From CAYLUN01 sp964386865 (GTDB lineage Bacteria > Verrucomicrobiota > Kiritimatiellia > RFP12 > UBA1067), in assembly GCA_964386865.1 (NCBI GenBank), contig CAYLUN010000009.1:56964-120963 (forward strand): a DNA stretch of 64,000 bases, read 5' to 3'. The stretch's first letter is position 1, and every line of letters begins with the position of its first letter. Made by a program: the position numbers and the translations under genes. The notes under the pieces were generated by a model, which saw only the letters and a list, made by a program, of their open reading frames with translations, ran no database searches and was not told the origin of the DNA. This document shows, piece after piece, positions 55,411 through 63,867 of this stretch.

Positions 55411-57447
55411 TTAGAAGCTTTCCGCCTTGAACCGAACCTCAAGTGGCGCGATCCGATCCTGTCGGGCGATCTCTTTGCCATCCGTCCAGATGCTCAACCC
55501 CGCACCTTTGCCATAGCGCTTGCCTGTTTTATCCCAGAGGATCGTCAGCAGGCGGCCGTGATACGGTACGTTTTCGAGGCAGAAGTAATCCCACTTACCT
55601 TCCGGGACGAGCGGGTTGACGACCACCGTGTCATCCGGCTGCGGACGGAGGCCGACGAGTCCGTTGATCACCAAGTCGCAGAAGGTCGAGTGGTTGTAGT
55701 CCTTGCCGCGCTCCATGTAGGTAAAGGGTTTCTTCATTCTCTCCGGCTTCTCTTTAAATCCAGCCTGAATGACGGAACGCGCAATCCAGACACCCGTGTA
55801 GGGGTCTTGGCATTCATCGAGCCAGGGCACGGTCGTTCCATTCTCCAAGGTCCTTTGATGACTGCGGGCATAGGTCGTCAACGCTGTCAAATAGGTGCCA
55901 CGGTCAACCACCTCTTGCGGGCCGCTGTTCAGCAGATTCGCCAGCGCAGTCAGGGTCTGAGCCGTAGCATACGGCCAGACAGGGCCGTTCCAGAGGCACG
56001 GATGCCTGTGGTATTCGATCGCAAACTTCGGGTGCCGCTGTTCTGCGGTTGTCAGTCCCCAGGGGGCGGCAAAGCCATTCGTATCCGCCACGTGCTTCCA
56101 CGCCACTGCGTAGCGAGGATCAGGGAGGTCGAAGTACCAGGGAACGTACCCCAGTTGCTCCCGCACATTTCGCAGGGGCAGGTTTTCGCGGGTATACCCG
56201 TAGAGCTTCATCTCCACCCTCAACCCGTCGGTGGTCACGGGAGTGAAGGTCAGGGTGTTCCACTTGTGTTGCTGGGCGATTTCACCCGTGAGTTTCGCGA
56301 CCTCTCTCCACTGCCCGTTTTCACGGTACAGAACGCGGTAGGATTCCGGCAATCCTGTCCGGCCTCCAAACATCAGGAAGAACTCCGTGCTGGAGAGGGT
56401 GACGGCTTCGGGGAAGTCGTATTGCATCCAGTGCTCGGCGCCAGGAGGGAAGAAATGAGCCCGGGGCAAACTCCAGTCGTACCCGTTCTTGAGCGCCTCA
56501 CTGCCGACAAGACTATCGGGCTTCTTCAGGGCGCTGCAGGTCAGCTTGGCTCTGCCCGTTAACGCCGGATCCTTGTTCACCCGCCATCCGAAGAAACCAA
56601 TCTCCAGGGGCCCTTCCCTGACTTCAAAAAAGCCGTGCTCCGGATTCCACAGGTATTTCTGAACCGCCTCTTTCAGCTCCGCTGCGCGCTTCGTGTACTC
56701 CTCGGCCAGCGCTTGATCACCGGCCCTCTCTGCAAAGCGGGCGATGGCGAGCGCGTTGCCATACATGTACGAGTTGAGCGTCGGACGGAAACCCCTTCCG
56801 CTGATGGAGGCCTCCATGCCGTCCCCCTGGTCGATCGAAAAGAGCAGGCCTGTCGCCTTGTCCCGCTTTCCATCCCACGCCTTGTAGGTCTTGACCAGTT
56901 CAGGCAGGCACTCGATTCCGAATTTAAAGTCGCCGCTCGCGACACAGAAATCCCAGACCGAGGCTGGCAGCCAGTTGCTGTAGTTGCCATGCCTCGCCTT
57001 CAGCCAGAAGCGGATATCATCGGCAACATATTTCGACTCTTTAAGCCAACGCCCTTCCCTGATGTGGTGGCCGTTCGCGCAATTGATGGTGTTGTAAGGT
57101 CCGCTCCAGGAGACCTTCGGCACGAATTCGGTGATCACCCACCTTTCAGGCGTCTTCTGCAGATGCTTCCTGAACGTCCACCAGCGGAAGTAGTAGGTCC
57201 GCTCGATGTCGGGATCGGGACACTCAAAGCGCGGGATGTTCGCAGAGAGAAACTCCAGCGCCTGCGCGTTGGACCAGGCATTCGTGAAGGGTTCGGGATC
57301 CACGCTGTTGAACGCCTCCACATAAGCCGTGAGCTTCTGGTCGCCCAGCACGGTTCCTATAGAAAGAAGTCCTGCTCCCGGCACCGGTTCGGTTGCCGAG
57401 GCAACGAGGCTGCAAAGCAAGGGGATGATTAATGCGTCGGTCTTCAT
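55411..57447 (-). CDS. MGH1-like (mannosylglycerate hydrolase type) six-hairpin glycosidase
   Basis: A 678-residue exported protein with a signal peptide (MKTDALIIPLLCSLVASATE). The alpha/alpha barrel has ERTYYFRWWTFRKHLQ, FVPKVSWSGPYNTINCANGH, IDQGDGMEASISGRGFRPT, NSYMYGNALAIARFAERAG, HPCLWNGPVWPYATAQTL and GKDYNHSTFCDLVINGLVGL. The WNGPVWPY and N-S-Y-M signatures are those of GH63/MGH1-like glycosidases. A discoidin (F5/8-type)-like domain is inserted at about 330-420 (HWMQYDFPEAVTLSSTEFFL). It probably trims a side chain of the target glycan. It lies 19 nt upstream of the GH127 gene and 171 nt after the sulfatase gene. Confidence 0.85.
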   Translation of the reverse strand: MKTDALIIPLLCSLVASATEPVPGAGLLSIGTVLGDQKLTAYVEAFNSVDPEPFTNAWSNAQALEFLSANIPRFECPDPDIERTYYFRWWTFRKHLQKTPERWVITEFVPKVSWSGPYNTINCANGHHIREGRWLKESKYVADDIRFWLKARHGNYSNWLPASVWDFCVASGDFKFGIECLPELVKTYKAWDGKRDKATGLLFSIDQGDGMEASISGRGFRPTLNSYMYGNALAIARFAERAGDQALAEEYTKRAAELKEAVQKYLWNPEHGFFEVREGPLEIGFFGWRVNKDPALTGRAKLTCSALKKPDSLVGSEALKNGYDWSLPRAHFFPPGAEHWMQYDFPEAVTLSSTEFFLMFGGRTGLPESYRVLYRENGQWREVAKLTGEIAQQHKWNTLTFTPVTTDGLRVEMKLYGYTRENLPLRNVREQLGYVPWYFDLPDPRYAVAWKHVADTNGFAAPWGLTTAEQRHPKFAIEYHRHPCLWNGPVWPYATAQTLTALANLLNSGPQEVVDRGTYLTALTTYARSHQRTLENGTTVPWLDECQDPYTGVWIARSVIQAGFKEKPERMKKPFTYMERGKDYNHSTFCDLVINGLVGLRPQPDDTVVVNPLVPEGKWDYFCLENVPYHGRLLTILWDKTGKRYGKGAGLSIWTDGKEIARQDRIAPLEVRFKAESF

Positions 57448-57618
57448 GTGTTTCGTTGATCTCCGATTTCTGTTCGCCCTGATTGATGCATGACGGGATA
57501 AGTCAGCGCATATTCGGAGCGGAACGCCTTCGCGTTCGGGCCGGCGCGAGAAGTTGCGCCGATCCCGGACTGTCGAACACTTATGCCGCCGTGCCCAAGA
57601 GAGCGCTTGTTAAAGAGG

Positions 57619-59112
57619 TTACTTTTCTTGATCGGCCAACTCGTCCGGCATCAAAGGCGGCTGGTACTCCGGGCGCTTCCACTCCTTCTCCGGAACCGGC
57701 TTCCAGAGCGGCGGAGCCATTTGCTCGTTCCAGGTTTGCCAGGCTGCGTCCAACCGTCGGGCCAGCTCTGGATTCTCCGTGGCGATATTCTTTGTCTCCC
57801 CTAGGTCAGACTCCACATCATAAAGTTCGTGCTCGCGCTTTCCAACACCCGTGATGAGTTTGTAGCGTCCCTCGCGGACCATGCCGAGGCCCTGCCTTTT
57901 GACAAAGACGCGTTCATGCGGCGCTTCCCCGCGCTGCCCGCTTAAAAAGGGTACGAGGTTGACGCCATCCAGCCGCATCTGCGCGGGCGCGCCGCCTGCC
58001 AAAGCCAAGGCCGTTGCTCCGATGTCCAGGGATGTGACCGGGTGATTATAAACTGAACCTGCGGGGAGTTTGCCCTTCCATGAAACAACGAAGGGGACAC
58101 GGATACCCCCTTCGTAGAGGTCGCCCTTGTATCCGCGCAGCGGATGGTTGGAGGAATAATAGCCGGGCCCCGAATGGCCTCCGCCATTGTCACTTAAGAA
58201 AAAGATGATGGTCTTCTCTTCCAGTCCGCTCGCCTTCAAGGCCGCCAGCACCTCACCCACACCTTTGTCCAGTCGCGTGATCATCGCCGCGTACGTCCGC
58301 CTTTGCGCTGCCGTCACTCCGGGGACCTTCGCCATCTTATTCACGTCCAGCAACGCCTCCTCATCCTCTGGCGCCTCGTAGGGCGAGTGGGGCGCGTTGT
58401 AGGAGAGATAGAGGAAGAAGGGGTTTTGCGGGTGTCGTTTGATAAATGAAACCGCCTCGTTGGTGAACTCATCCGTCAGATAGCGTTGCGTCTTGACAGT
58501 GTCGCTGTTCCGCACAATCGGAAGCGTATGGTTCACAAACCATTCAGGCCAGGGCCGCTGAGGATATTTCGTCTTCGCGCCCTTGTTCCAGGTGGTGTAG
58601 GTGTCGCGGGGAAAATACTCATGCCCCCCGCCCAGGAACCCATACCACTCGGTGAAGCCCATACGGTTCGGATGGCGATCAGGGGTGGTCCCCAGATGCC
58701 ATTTGCCGATGCCCGCAATCACATACCCCTGCTGCTGCAAGGCACGCGGAACCGTCATAATCCCGGGCGGAAGCCCCTGATCCTTGGCGAGGACAGGGTT
58801 CGGGTTGTCATAGAAGCCGAATCGGTGCGGATCCTGCCCGGTGATCAGCCCGGCACGCGAGGGCGAACACGCTGTCCAGCAGACATAGCCCGAGGTGCAC
58901 CGCACGCCCTCGGATGCGAGCCGATCAATATTCGGCGTCGGAATATCTCCCAGGCCCTGATAACCGACATCTGCATAACCCAAATCATCGGCCAGAATAA
59001 TGATCACGTTCGGTTTATCCGCGGCGCGGCTCTCCAGCAGCACGCCGCCCATACTCAGCATCAACGCCCCCGCCATCTTGAAAGTCACTGTTCTCAACGT
59101 CGAGGCCTCCAT
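57619..59112 (-). CDS. Secreted type I sulfatase
   Basis: A 497-residue formylglycine sulfatase. After a signal sequence, KPNVIIILADDLGYADVGYQG provides metal ligands and CWTACSPSRAGLITGQ holds the C-S-P-S-R modification site. GIGKWHLGTTPDRHPNRMGF, YLSYNAPHSPYEAPED and FFLSDNGGGHSG complete the family signature. It cleaves sulfate esters, and its place at the head of the glycosidase cluster implies a sulfated glycan substrate. The start is uncertain: ATG 59112 (MEASTLRTV) gives a plausible signal peptide, while ATG 59076 and a GTG at 59151 are alternatives. A FGE-type maturase is needed but not found here. Confidence 0.93.
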   Translation of the reverse strand: MEASTLRTVTFKMAGALMLSMGGVLLESRAADKPNVIIILADDLGYADVGYQGLGDIPTPNIDRLASEGVRCTSGYVCWTACSPSRAGLITGQDPHRFGFYDNPNPVLAKDQGLPPGIMTVPRALQQQGYVIAGIGKWHLGTTPDRHPNRMGFTEWYGFLGGGHEYFPRDTYTTWNKGAKTKYPQRPWPEWFVNHTLPIVRNSDTVKTQRYLTDEFTNEAVSFIKRHPQNPFFLYLSYNAPHSPYEAPEDEEALLDVNKMAKVPGVTAAQRRTYAAMITRLDKGVGEVLAALKASGLEEKTIIFFLSDNGGGHSGPGYYSSNHPLRGYKGDLYEGGIRVPFVVSWKGKLPAGSVYNHPVTSLDIGATALALAGGAPAQMRLDGVNLVPFLSGQRGEAPHERVFVKRQGLGMVREGRYKLITGVGKREHELYDVESDLGETKNIATENPELARRLDAAWQTWNEQMAPPLWKPVPEKEWKRPEYQPPLMPDELADQEK

Positions 59113-59209
59113 GTATTGAAGTGCGGCGCCAGCCAGTAGCCCGAGCAACACGGACCACTGGCTGGCGGGTCACACGCGCGCACCCCTTTTCGCCGCCACG
59201 GAAAAACAA

Positions 59210-61003
59210 TCAAAAGACGCTGATCAGCGTACCATTGAGGACTACCAAATGCACCTGATTACCCGCAAGAACCACCTTGGCTTTCTGGGGCGACCCCTCA
59301 ACCGTCCAACCCCCGACGCCGCCCGGTGGCGCGACGATTGAGCCGCAGTCGAATAGCACGGAGCGTGTCGGCAACGTTCCGGAGGCATTCACCTGTACCG
59401 TCGCGCTCGACGGCAAGGTCGCTATCCCCAGCACCTTGTTCGTGTCACCCGCGCCCGTAGCGTAATCCCAGTACACCACCGAGTCTGGCGCCAGCGTCAG
59501 GTTGCCCAGCGTCAGCGTCCCCACGGTGTTCGAACCCCCGGGATAAAGTGCCGCCGTGACGGTCAGGGTTCCGTTCGTGACGAACCCGGCCCCGCCAACC
59601 GATACGCAGGACTGCTCCTTGCCGTTCAGGTTCACGGCGGCGCCTGTCCCAACAACCGTCAAGGCCGTATTCGTTGAAAGGCTGCCTGTATTGGCGACTT
59701 TCAGCATCCCGTTGCTCACAATCGTGGCGCCACTGTAGGTGTTTGTCGCATTCAAGGTCAACGTGGTTGTAGAATAGAGCTTGACCAAGTTCCCCCCGCC
59801 ACGGATGATTCCGTTGAAGGTCTGACTGGCCGCAGGATTCCAGACAAGCGCACCTTCGTTTGAGATCGCGCCATCATAGGTCCCGCCCCCCAACGACGAT
59901 GTGAAGACAAGCGTCCCCTCCTCAATGACCGTGTCCCCCGTGTAGGTATGGGGTCCAGTCGCCAGGGTCAGCGTCCCGTTGCCAATCTTTGTGAGCCCGC
60001 CGCTCTCCGAGAGTGCCCCATTGCATGTCTTAGATGCATTATTCTTACCCACTTTCAGCCTGACGGCCGCACCGCTCTGATTCGTCAGCGCCACATCAAT
60101 GTTCGCCCCCAATCCCAGCCCGCCTAATGTGAACTCCGTGATTCCAGCACCAAATTCGATCTTCGGCCCAGAAGCGATTCCAGACAATGTACTCTCCTGC
60201 AACGCCAGTTGATTACTGAGCACCAGCGTGCCCCCGGATAATGTCGTTGCGCCACTGAAGGTGTTCGGTCCACCAAGCGCAAGTGTTCCGCCGCCCTTCT
60301 TTTCTAAGGTGCCGGCGCCCATAATAGCACCATCAAACACATCCGCCCCCGCAGTGTTAATCACCAACGATGCGCCGGAGTTGCCACCCAAATCGATCAC
60401 GTTTGAGGAGCCGCCGGAAATATTGGAAAAAGTCAGACCCTGGTCGGCCAAAAGTGCGAGCCTGTTGTTGCCATCACCAAAAACAAGAGACCCCATCGTA
60501 TAATCCTTTGCTGAAGCACCTGCGTCATAGACGTTTGTGCTTCCACCCTGGAGGGTCACGACGGTTGTAGTCTTCGGTTTAAACGCAAATACACCCGAAC
60601 CATTCCATTTTAAATAACTGCCACCTTGCACGGTTATATTGCCCACAATATTAAACCCAAAATTTACACCGCCAATCGTGACGTTGTTAGTGTTACCCAC
60701 TGTAATATTATTGACATAATAGTTTGTGCCAGCCGGGACGACCGAAAAACTAAGCGTCCCCAGCGCTTTGCCCGTCTCCACCTGTACGAACACATTATCG
60801 TTGGAGGCAATATTGGTGAGATTGGTGCCGCCTGTGTCTACCGACCAAATCGTATTGGTCCATTTCGGAGCAGTTGAACCTTGTAACCCTGCACTTGCGC
60901 TCGTGTCCAGATACCGGTCAGCCGCACAGACCGGTTCCAGCGCCATCATCACGAAGGCCAGAGCCATAACACCTGTGATAAAAGTAACCCTGTCTCTCGT
61001 CAT
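59210..61003 (-). CDS. Autotransporter-type beta-strand repeat surface protein
   Basis: A 597-residue exported protein with a signal peptide (MTRDRVTFITGVMALAFVMM). It is rich in Gly, Asn, Ser and Thr. The family's repeat occurs several times: NTFSGATTLSGGTLVLSN, HTYTGDTVIEEGTLVFTS and NTYSGATIVSNGMLKVAN, each about 30-35 residues, forming a parallel beta-helix. There is no C-terminal outer-membrane barrel, so it is a passenger-like protein attached or released by other means; no PEP-CTERM-type tail is visible. It probably binds glycan or the cell surface. It is the first gene of the minus-strand cluster and diverges from the histidine kinase gene. Confidence 0.85.
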   Translation of the reverse strand: MTRDRVTFITGVMALAFVMMALEPVCAADRYLDTSASAGLQGSTAPKWTNTIWSVDTGGTNLTNIASNDNVFVQVETGKALGTLSFSVVPAGTNYYVNNITVGNTNNVTIGGVNFGFNIVGNITVQGGSYLKWNGSGVFAFKPKTTTVVTLQGGSTNVYDAGASAKDYTMGSLVFGDGNNRLALLADQGLTFSNISGGSSNVIDLGGNSGASLVINTAGADVFDGAIMGAGTLEKKGGGTLALGGPNTFSGATTLSGGTLVLSNQLALQESTLSGIASGPKIEFGAGITEFTLGGLGLGANIDVALTNQSGAAVRLKVGKNNASKTCNGALSESGGLTKIGNGTLTLATGPHTYTGDTVIEEGTLVFTSSLGGGTYDGAISNEGALVWNPAASQTFNGIIRGGGNLVKLYSTTTLTLNATNTYSGATIVSNGMLKVANTGSLSTNTALTVVGTGAAVNLNGKEQSCVSVGGAGFVTNGTLTVTAALYPGGSNTVGTLTLGNLTLAPDSVVYWDYATGAGDTNKVLGIATLPSSATVQVNASGTLPTRSVLFDCGSIVAPPGGVGGWTVEGSPQKAKVVLAGNQVHLVVLNGTLISVF

Positions 61004-61151
61004 GCGTTCATCCTTTCTTTCCGTTGTTTCAGCCCCTTCAGCTCCTATTCTCTTTGCCACATTCAGTCATATTATCTCACAGGATCGGGTGCATGCCTAT
61101 CCCAAGAACTTGCTATCGACTTTGTGCTACCGCCGCGTTTCATTGAAATGT

Positions 61152-61157
61152 TATAGT
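61152..61157 (+). promoter_or_regulatory. Possible -10 box of the kinase/regulator operon
   Basis: TATAGT lies 6 nt before the ATG at 61164, with no Shine-Dalgarno sequence between them. That would give a leaderless mRNA. No convincing -35 box is seen at 16-18 nt upstream, so activation by a regulator, or chance, is possible. Confidence 0.3.
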
Positions 61158-61163
61158 CTGACC

Positions 61164-62867
61164 ATGCGTTACACCCACATGACGCTTTCCGCTTGGCTGT
61201 TCGGCTTGTCGATACTGCTTCCCCGTAACGGATCGGCAGAAGTCCGCGTGACGAAAGCCTTTGCCGACGGGAGGGAAATCCCGCTCTCCGTCTCCTCCTA
61301 TGCGAAGGGGAACGAGAAAAGCGTCCCGCTCAAATTCGAGTCCTCCTCAAAGACCGTAGCCTTCCGGTTCGAGACTTCCCCTACCGTCGGCGCTGCTACA
61401 CGCCTCAAGTACAAACTGGAGGGCATCGATCAGGACTGGCACGATCTGGAGTCGCACATGGTCGTGTGGCTGCGCGCGATCAACAGAAAAGGCCAGGTTG
61501 TTGGCGGTGATAGCGTATACGTGACCGGCGAGTCTCCTGGCTGGAACGGCCGACCGGAAGACGCGCCCCTGACGCCGTTTCGAATGACGGTCACAGCATC
61601 GCCGCTAGCGGATCGCTTCCGCATCTATTTCATCTCTAACGGAAACACACCCGTGATCGGCCAGATGGTTGTGGATGATGTCATTGTCAGCCTCACCCGC
61701 CCGGATGGTCAGACGGTCAGAACCTTAAGCATTGACTGCACGGACGGCGAGCAGATGGACAGGCCGCACGGCATACCGAAAAGCTGGAACCGCGAGGGAG
61801 AGCGTCCTGAGCTGGCGCAGGTGCTCAGTCGTACGGTGCAGCCGAAAAGATCCACGCTCTTCCTGAATGATGACGATCGCGATAAATTCGGCGTTTGGTG
61901 TTCACGCGACGGCACGGTTCCCTTCGAGCCGGGAGATCGCCTGACCATGGAGTGTAAGATCGCCTACAGCATTGGCTCCGGCGCAACAAATGGTGTCGCT
62001 CATTATGAGAAGCTGAAACCCGGCACCTACTGGTTCCGCGTCGCCACTTTTCAAGTCAGCGGCCAGCCGACGGGCGAAGAAGTGTCGCTTCCTGTCGTCG
62101 TTGTGCCGCCTCTTTACCAGCGGGCCGAGTTCTGGCTGGCCCTCATGCTGGCCACCGGCGCGATGATCTTGTTTACACTCCGCAAGGTCATGAGGCGGCG
62201 TATGCAGCGCAGGCTGGCACAGGCAGAGCATGCGCGGCTGATCGAAGCCGAGCGCACCCGCATCGCGCGGGACATCCATGACGACCTGGGCGCTACCCTG
62301 TCCCAAGTCGCCATGTTGAGCGAAATGGCGCGCGTTGAAGCGGATGACCCGAAAATCGTGCGGGGGCTTTTGGGCGACATCTTCTCAAGCGCCCATTCGG
62401 CTACGCGATCGCTGGACGAGATTGTTTGGGCCATCAAGCCCGAGAACGACACGCTGGAGTCCCTGATCCGCTACCTGTGCCAGTTCGCGGAGCGTTATCT
62501 CAAGCTAGCGGGGCTGAGTTTCCGCCTCGATGCTCCCGAGAACGTGCCGCCCTACACCTTGACCTCCACGCAGCGCCACAACCTGTTCCTGGCTGCCAAG
62601 GAAGCGTTGCACAACACCGTCAAGCACGCCTGCGCCACCGAGATCTGGATGCGGATTACGGTGAGTTCGGATGTCCTGTATCTGAGTATCGAAGACAACG
62701 GAACCGGGCGTGTGCCAGGCGCCGAAGAACCGCCCAGCCGGGGCAGCGCCAACATGAGAAACCGCCTGGTGCAAATCGGCGGCAGCTACACGCGAACAGG
62801 TATCCCGGGCCAAGGGACCACGGTTGTTTTCCAACTCACTATGAAACCGGGGCAAGAAAAGCCATGA
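61164..62867 (+). CDS. Sensor histidine kinase, HisKA_3/NarL type, with Y_Y_Y-like sensor part
   Basis: A 567-residue kinase. A signal/anchor segment is followed by an extracytoplasmic region of about 290 residues. It includes a jelly-roll-like part and, near residue 70, RLKYKLEGIDQDWHDLE, the pattern of the Y_Y_Y domain in sugar-sensing kinases. One TM segment (AEFWLALMLATGAMILFTL) comes near 330-350. The kinase core has RIARDIHDDLGATLSQ with phospho-acceptor His372, then HNLFLAAKEALHNTVKHA and IEDNGTGR of the HATPase. Its stop overlaps the response-regulator start by 4 nt. Being divergent from the polysaccharide cluster, it is the likely sensor of the released sugars. The long propeller usual in such sensors is missing. 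The frame is open upstream to 60726, but that part is antisense to the repeat protein. Confidence 0.9.
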   Translation: MRYTHMTLSAWLFGLSILLPRNGSAEVRVTKAFADGREIPLSVSSYAKGNEKSVPLKFESSSKTVAFRFETSPTVGAATRLKYKLEGIDQDWHDLESHMVVWLRAINRKGQVVGGDSVYVTGESPGWNGRPEDAPLTPFRMTVTASPLADRFRIYFISNGNTPVIGQMVVDDVIVSLTRPDGQTVRTLSIDCTDGEQMDRPHGIPKSWNREGERPELAQVLSRTVQPKRSTLFLNDDDRDKFGVWCSRDGTVPFEPGDRLTMECKIAYSIGSGATNGVAHYEKLKPGTYWFRVATFQVSGQPTGEEVSLPVVVVPPLYQRAEFWLALMLATGAMILFTLRKVMRRRMQRRLAQAEHARLIEAERTRIARDIHDDLGATLSQVAMLSEMARVEADDPKIVRGLLGDIFSSAHSATRSLDEIVWAIKPENDTLESLIRYLCQFAERYLKLAGLSFRLDAPENVPPYTLTSTQRHNLFLAAKEALHNTVKHACATEIWMRITVSSDVLYLSIEDNGTGRVPGAEEPPSRGSANMRNRLVQIGGSYTRTGIPGQGTTVVFQLTMKPGQEKP

Positions 62868-63511
62868 CCGACAAAAGAACCCCAGCACCCATCACGATCG
62901 CCATTGTGGACGATACGGCCGACGTCCGGCGCAGCGTCGAGACGTTTCTGCGGCACCAGCCCGACATGTGCTGTGTCGGCTCGTTCGAGACGGCCGAGAA
63001 AGCACTGCTCGCCATTCCGGAACTCAAACCCCAGCTCGTGCTGATGGACATCAACCTGCCGGGCATGAGCGGCATCGAGTGCGTGCGCCTCCTTTCCAAG
63101 CAGATGCCGGTCCTCCAGATTGTCATGCTGACCGTGTACGAAGATGATGACGACATCTTCAATTCTCTAGCGGCGGGCGCGACGGGGTACCTGCTCAAGC
63201 CCGTGCGAATGGAAACCCTGATCGAGGCCATCCGCGAGGTTCACTCCGGTGGAGCGCCCATGAGCATGAAGATCGCCCGGCGCGTGGTTCAGACCTTCAA
63301 ACAGCCCGCAGGCAAAGAAAGCGCCCTCACGGAACTCTCCGCCCGCGAGTTCGCGATCCTGGAGCTGCTGGCGAAAGGTTTTCAGACCAAGGAAATCGGC
63401 ACTCAATTGGATATCAGCTATTGGACGGTCGTGCGCCACGTGAGCCACATTTACGAAAAACTGCACGTCCGCTCCCGTACTGAAGCTGTCGCAAAATACC
63501 TCGGCACGTGA
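62864..63511 (+). CDS. LuxR/NarL-family response regulator
   Basis: A 215-residue regulator. The receiver domain (about 10-125) has IAIVDDTADVRRSV, phospho-acceptor Asp in LVLMDINLPGMSG (about Asp61) and Lys in YLLKPVRMETL. The C-terminal helix-turn-helix (about 150-212) has LTELSAREFAILELLAKGFQ and TKEIGTQLDISYWTVVRHVS, the GerE/LuxR pattern. Phosphorylated by the kinase encoded just upstream (ATGA overlap), it should bind DNA and activate or repress the nearby glycosidase cluster. No binding site could be identified by eye. Confidence 0.95.
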   Translation: MTDKRTPAPITIAIVDDTADVRRSVETFLRHQPDMCCVGSFETAEKALLAIPELKPQLVLMDINLPGMSGIECVRLLSKQMPVLQIVMLTVYEDDDDIFNSLAAGATGYLLKPVRMETLIEAIREVHSGGAPMSMKIARRVVQTFKQPAGKESALTELSAREFAILELLAKGFQTKEIGTQLDISYWTVVRHVSHIYEKLHVRSRTEAVAKYLGT

Positions 63512-63646
63512 TGATCGATACTCCCACTTTCAACACCCCAGTTCTCCTTGGGATTTCAAAAAGAGGTGTAGTGTGGGACCTAGATGGGTGATACGGAGCT
63601 GCCTGCTGGAAAACATGCTGTGGCTCTTGATTCCAAAAAATAGGGA

Positions 63647-63675
63647 TTGCCTTCCAACAGGGGTTGCTCTATTCT
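63647..63675 (+). promoter_or_regulatory. Sigma70-type promoter of pckG
   Basis: TTGCCT (63647-63652) and TATTCT (63670-63675) are separated by exactly 17 nt, a near-consensus pair. Transcription would begin near 63682, giving a leader of about 185 nt before the pckG ATG. Confidence 0.6.
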
Positions 63676-63682
63676 AAATTGG

Positions 63683-63867
63683 CAAAGCGAACAGATCGGG
63701 GCCGGCTGCAGTAAGGGGCCGGTTGCGATCATAATTTCACAGATTGTGAGTTGATGGCGGCCCGCTTTTCTTTTGCGGGGGGCTAATCGAAGCGCAAGGT
63801 CAGCAACGGTCATTTTTTGACCGAGCTGGCCTTTTTTGTTATCCGTAAACCCAGAAAGGATGCGCAC
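63683..63867 (+). promoter_or_regulatory. Structured pckG leader, candidate attenuator or riboswitch
   Basis: The predicted leader contains several potential stems: GGGGCCGG-type repeats (about 63699-63722), TCACA/TGTGA (about 63736-63750), CCCGC/GCGGG around a T-rich loop (about 63761-63779), and finally the strong terminator hairpin. The terminator ends about 30 nt before the start codon. A terminator inside a leader with upstream alternative stems is the normal layout of transcription attenuation. I do not recognise a known riboswitch class. Confidence 0.5.
63798..63837 (+). terminator. Intrinsic terminator upstream of pckG
   Basis: GGTCAGC (63798-63804) pairs with GCTGGCC (63825-63831), and CGGTCA (63807-63812) pairs with TGACCG (63818-63823). 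The two helices are coaxial around a 5-nt loop with a small internal bulge, and six T follow (63832-63837). It lies between the pckG promoter and its ATG, so it would stop transcripts before pckG unless relieved. Confidence 0.85.

Larger units (their letters stand above)
63512..63867. other. Intergenic region carrying the pckG promoter and leader
   Basis: No gene is convincing in this 356-nt gap. A 19-codon frame at about 63584 has no ribosome site or similarity. The right half holds the promoter, a structured leader and the terminator described separately. No terminator for the response-regulator gene was seen in the left half. Confidence 0.7.

Noticed and set aside
60726..61163. Upstream extension of the histidine kinase frame
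   Set aside because: It lies antisense to the beta-strand repeat protein; the ATG at 61164 gives a signal/anchor segment and a normal protein.
63584..63643. 19-codon frame ahead of the pckG promoter
   Set aside because: No ribosome site, no similarity and no operon context.
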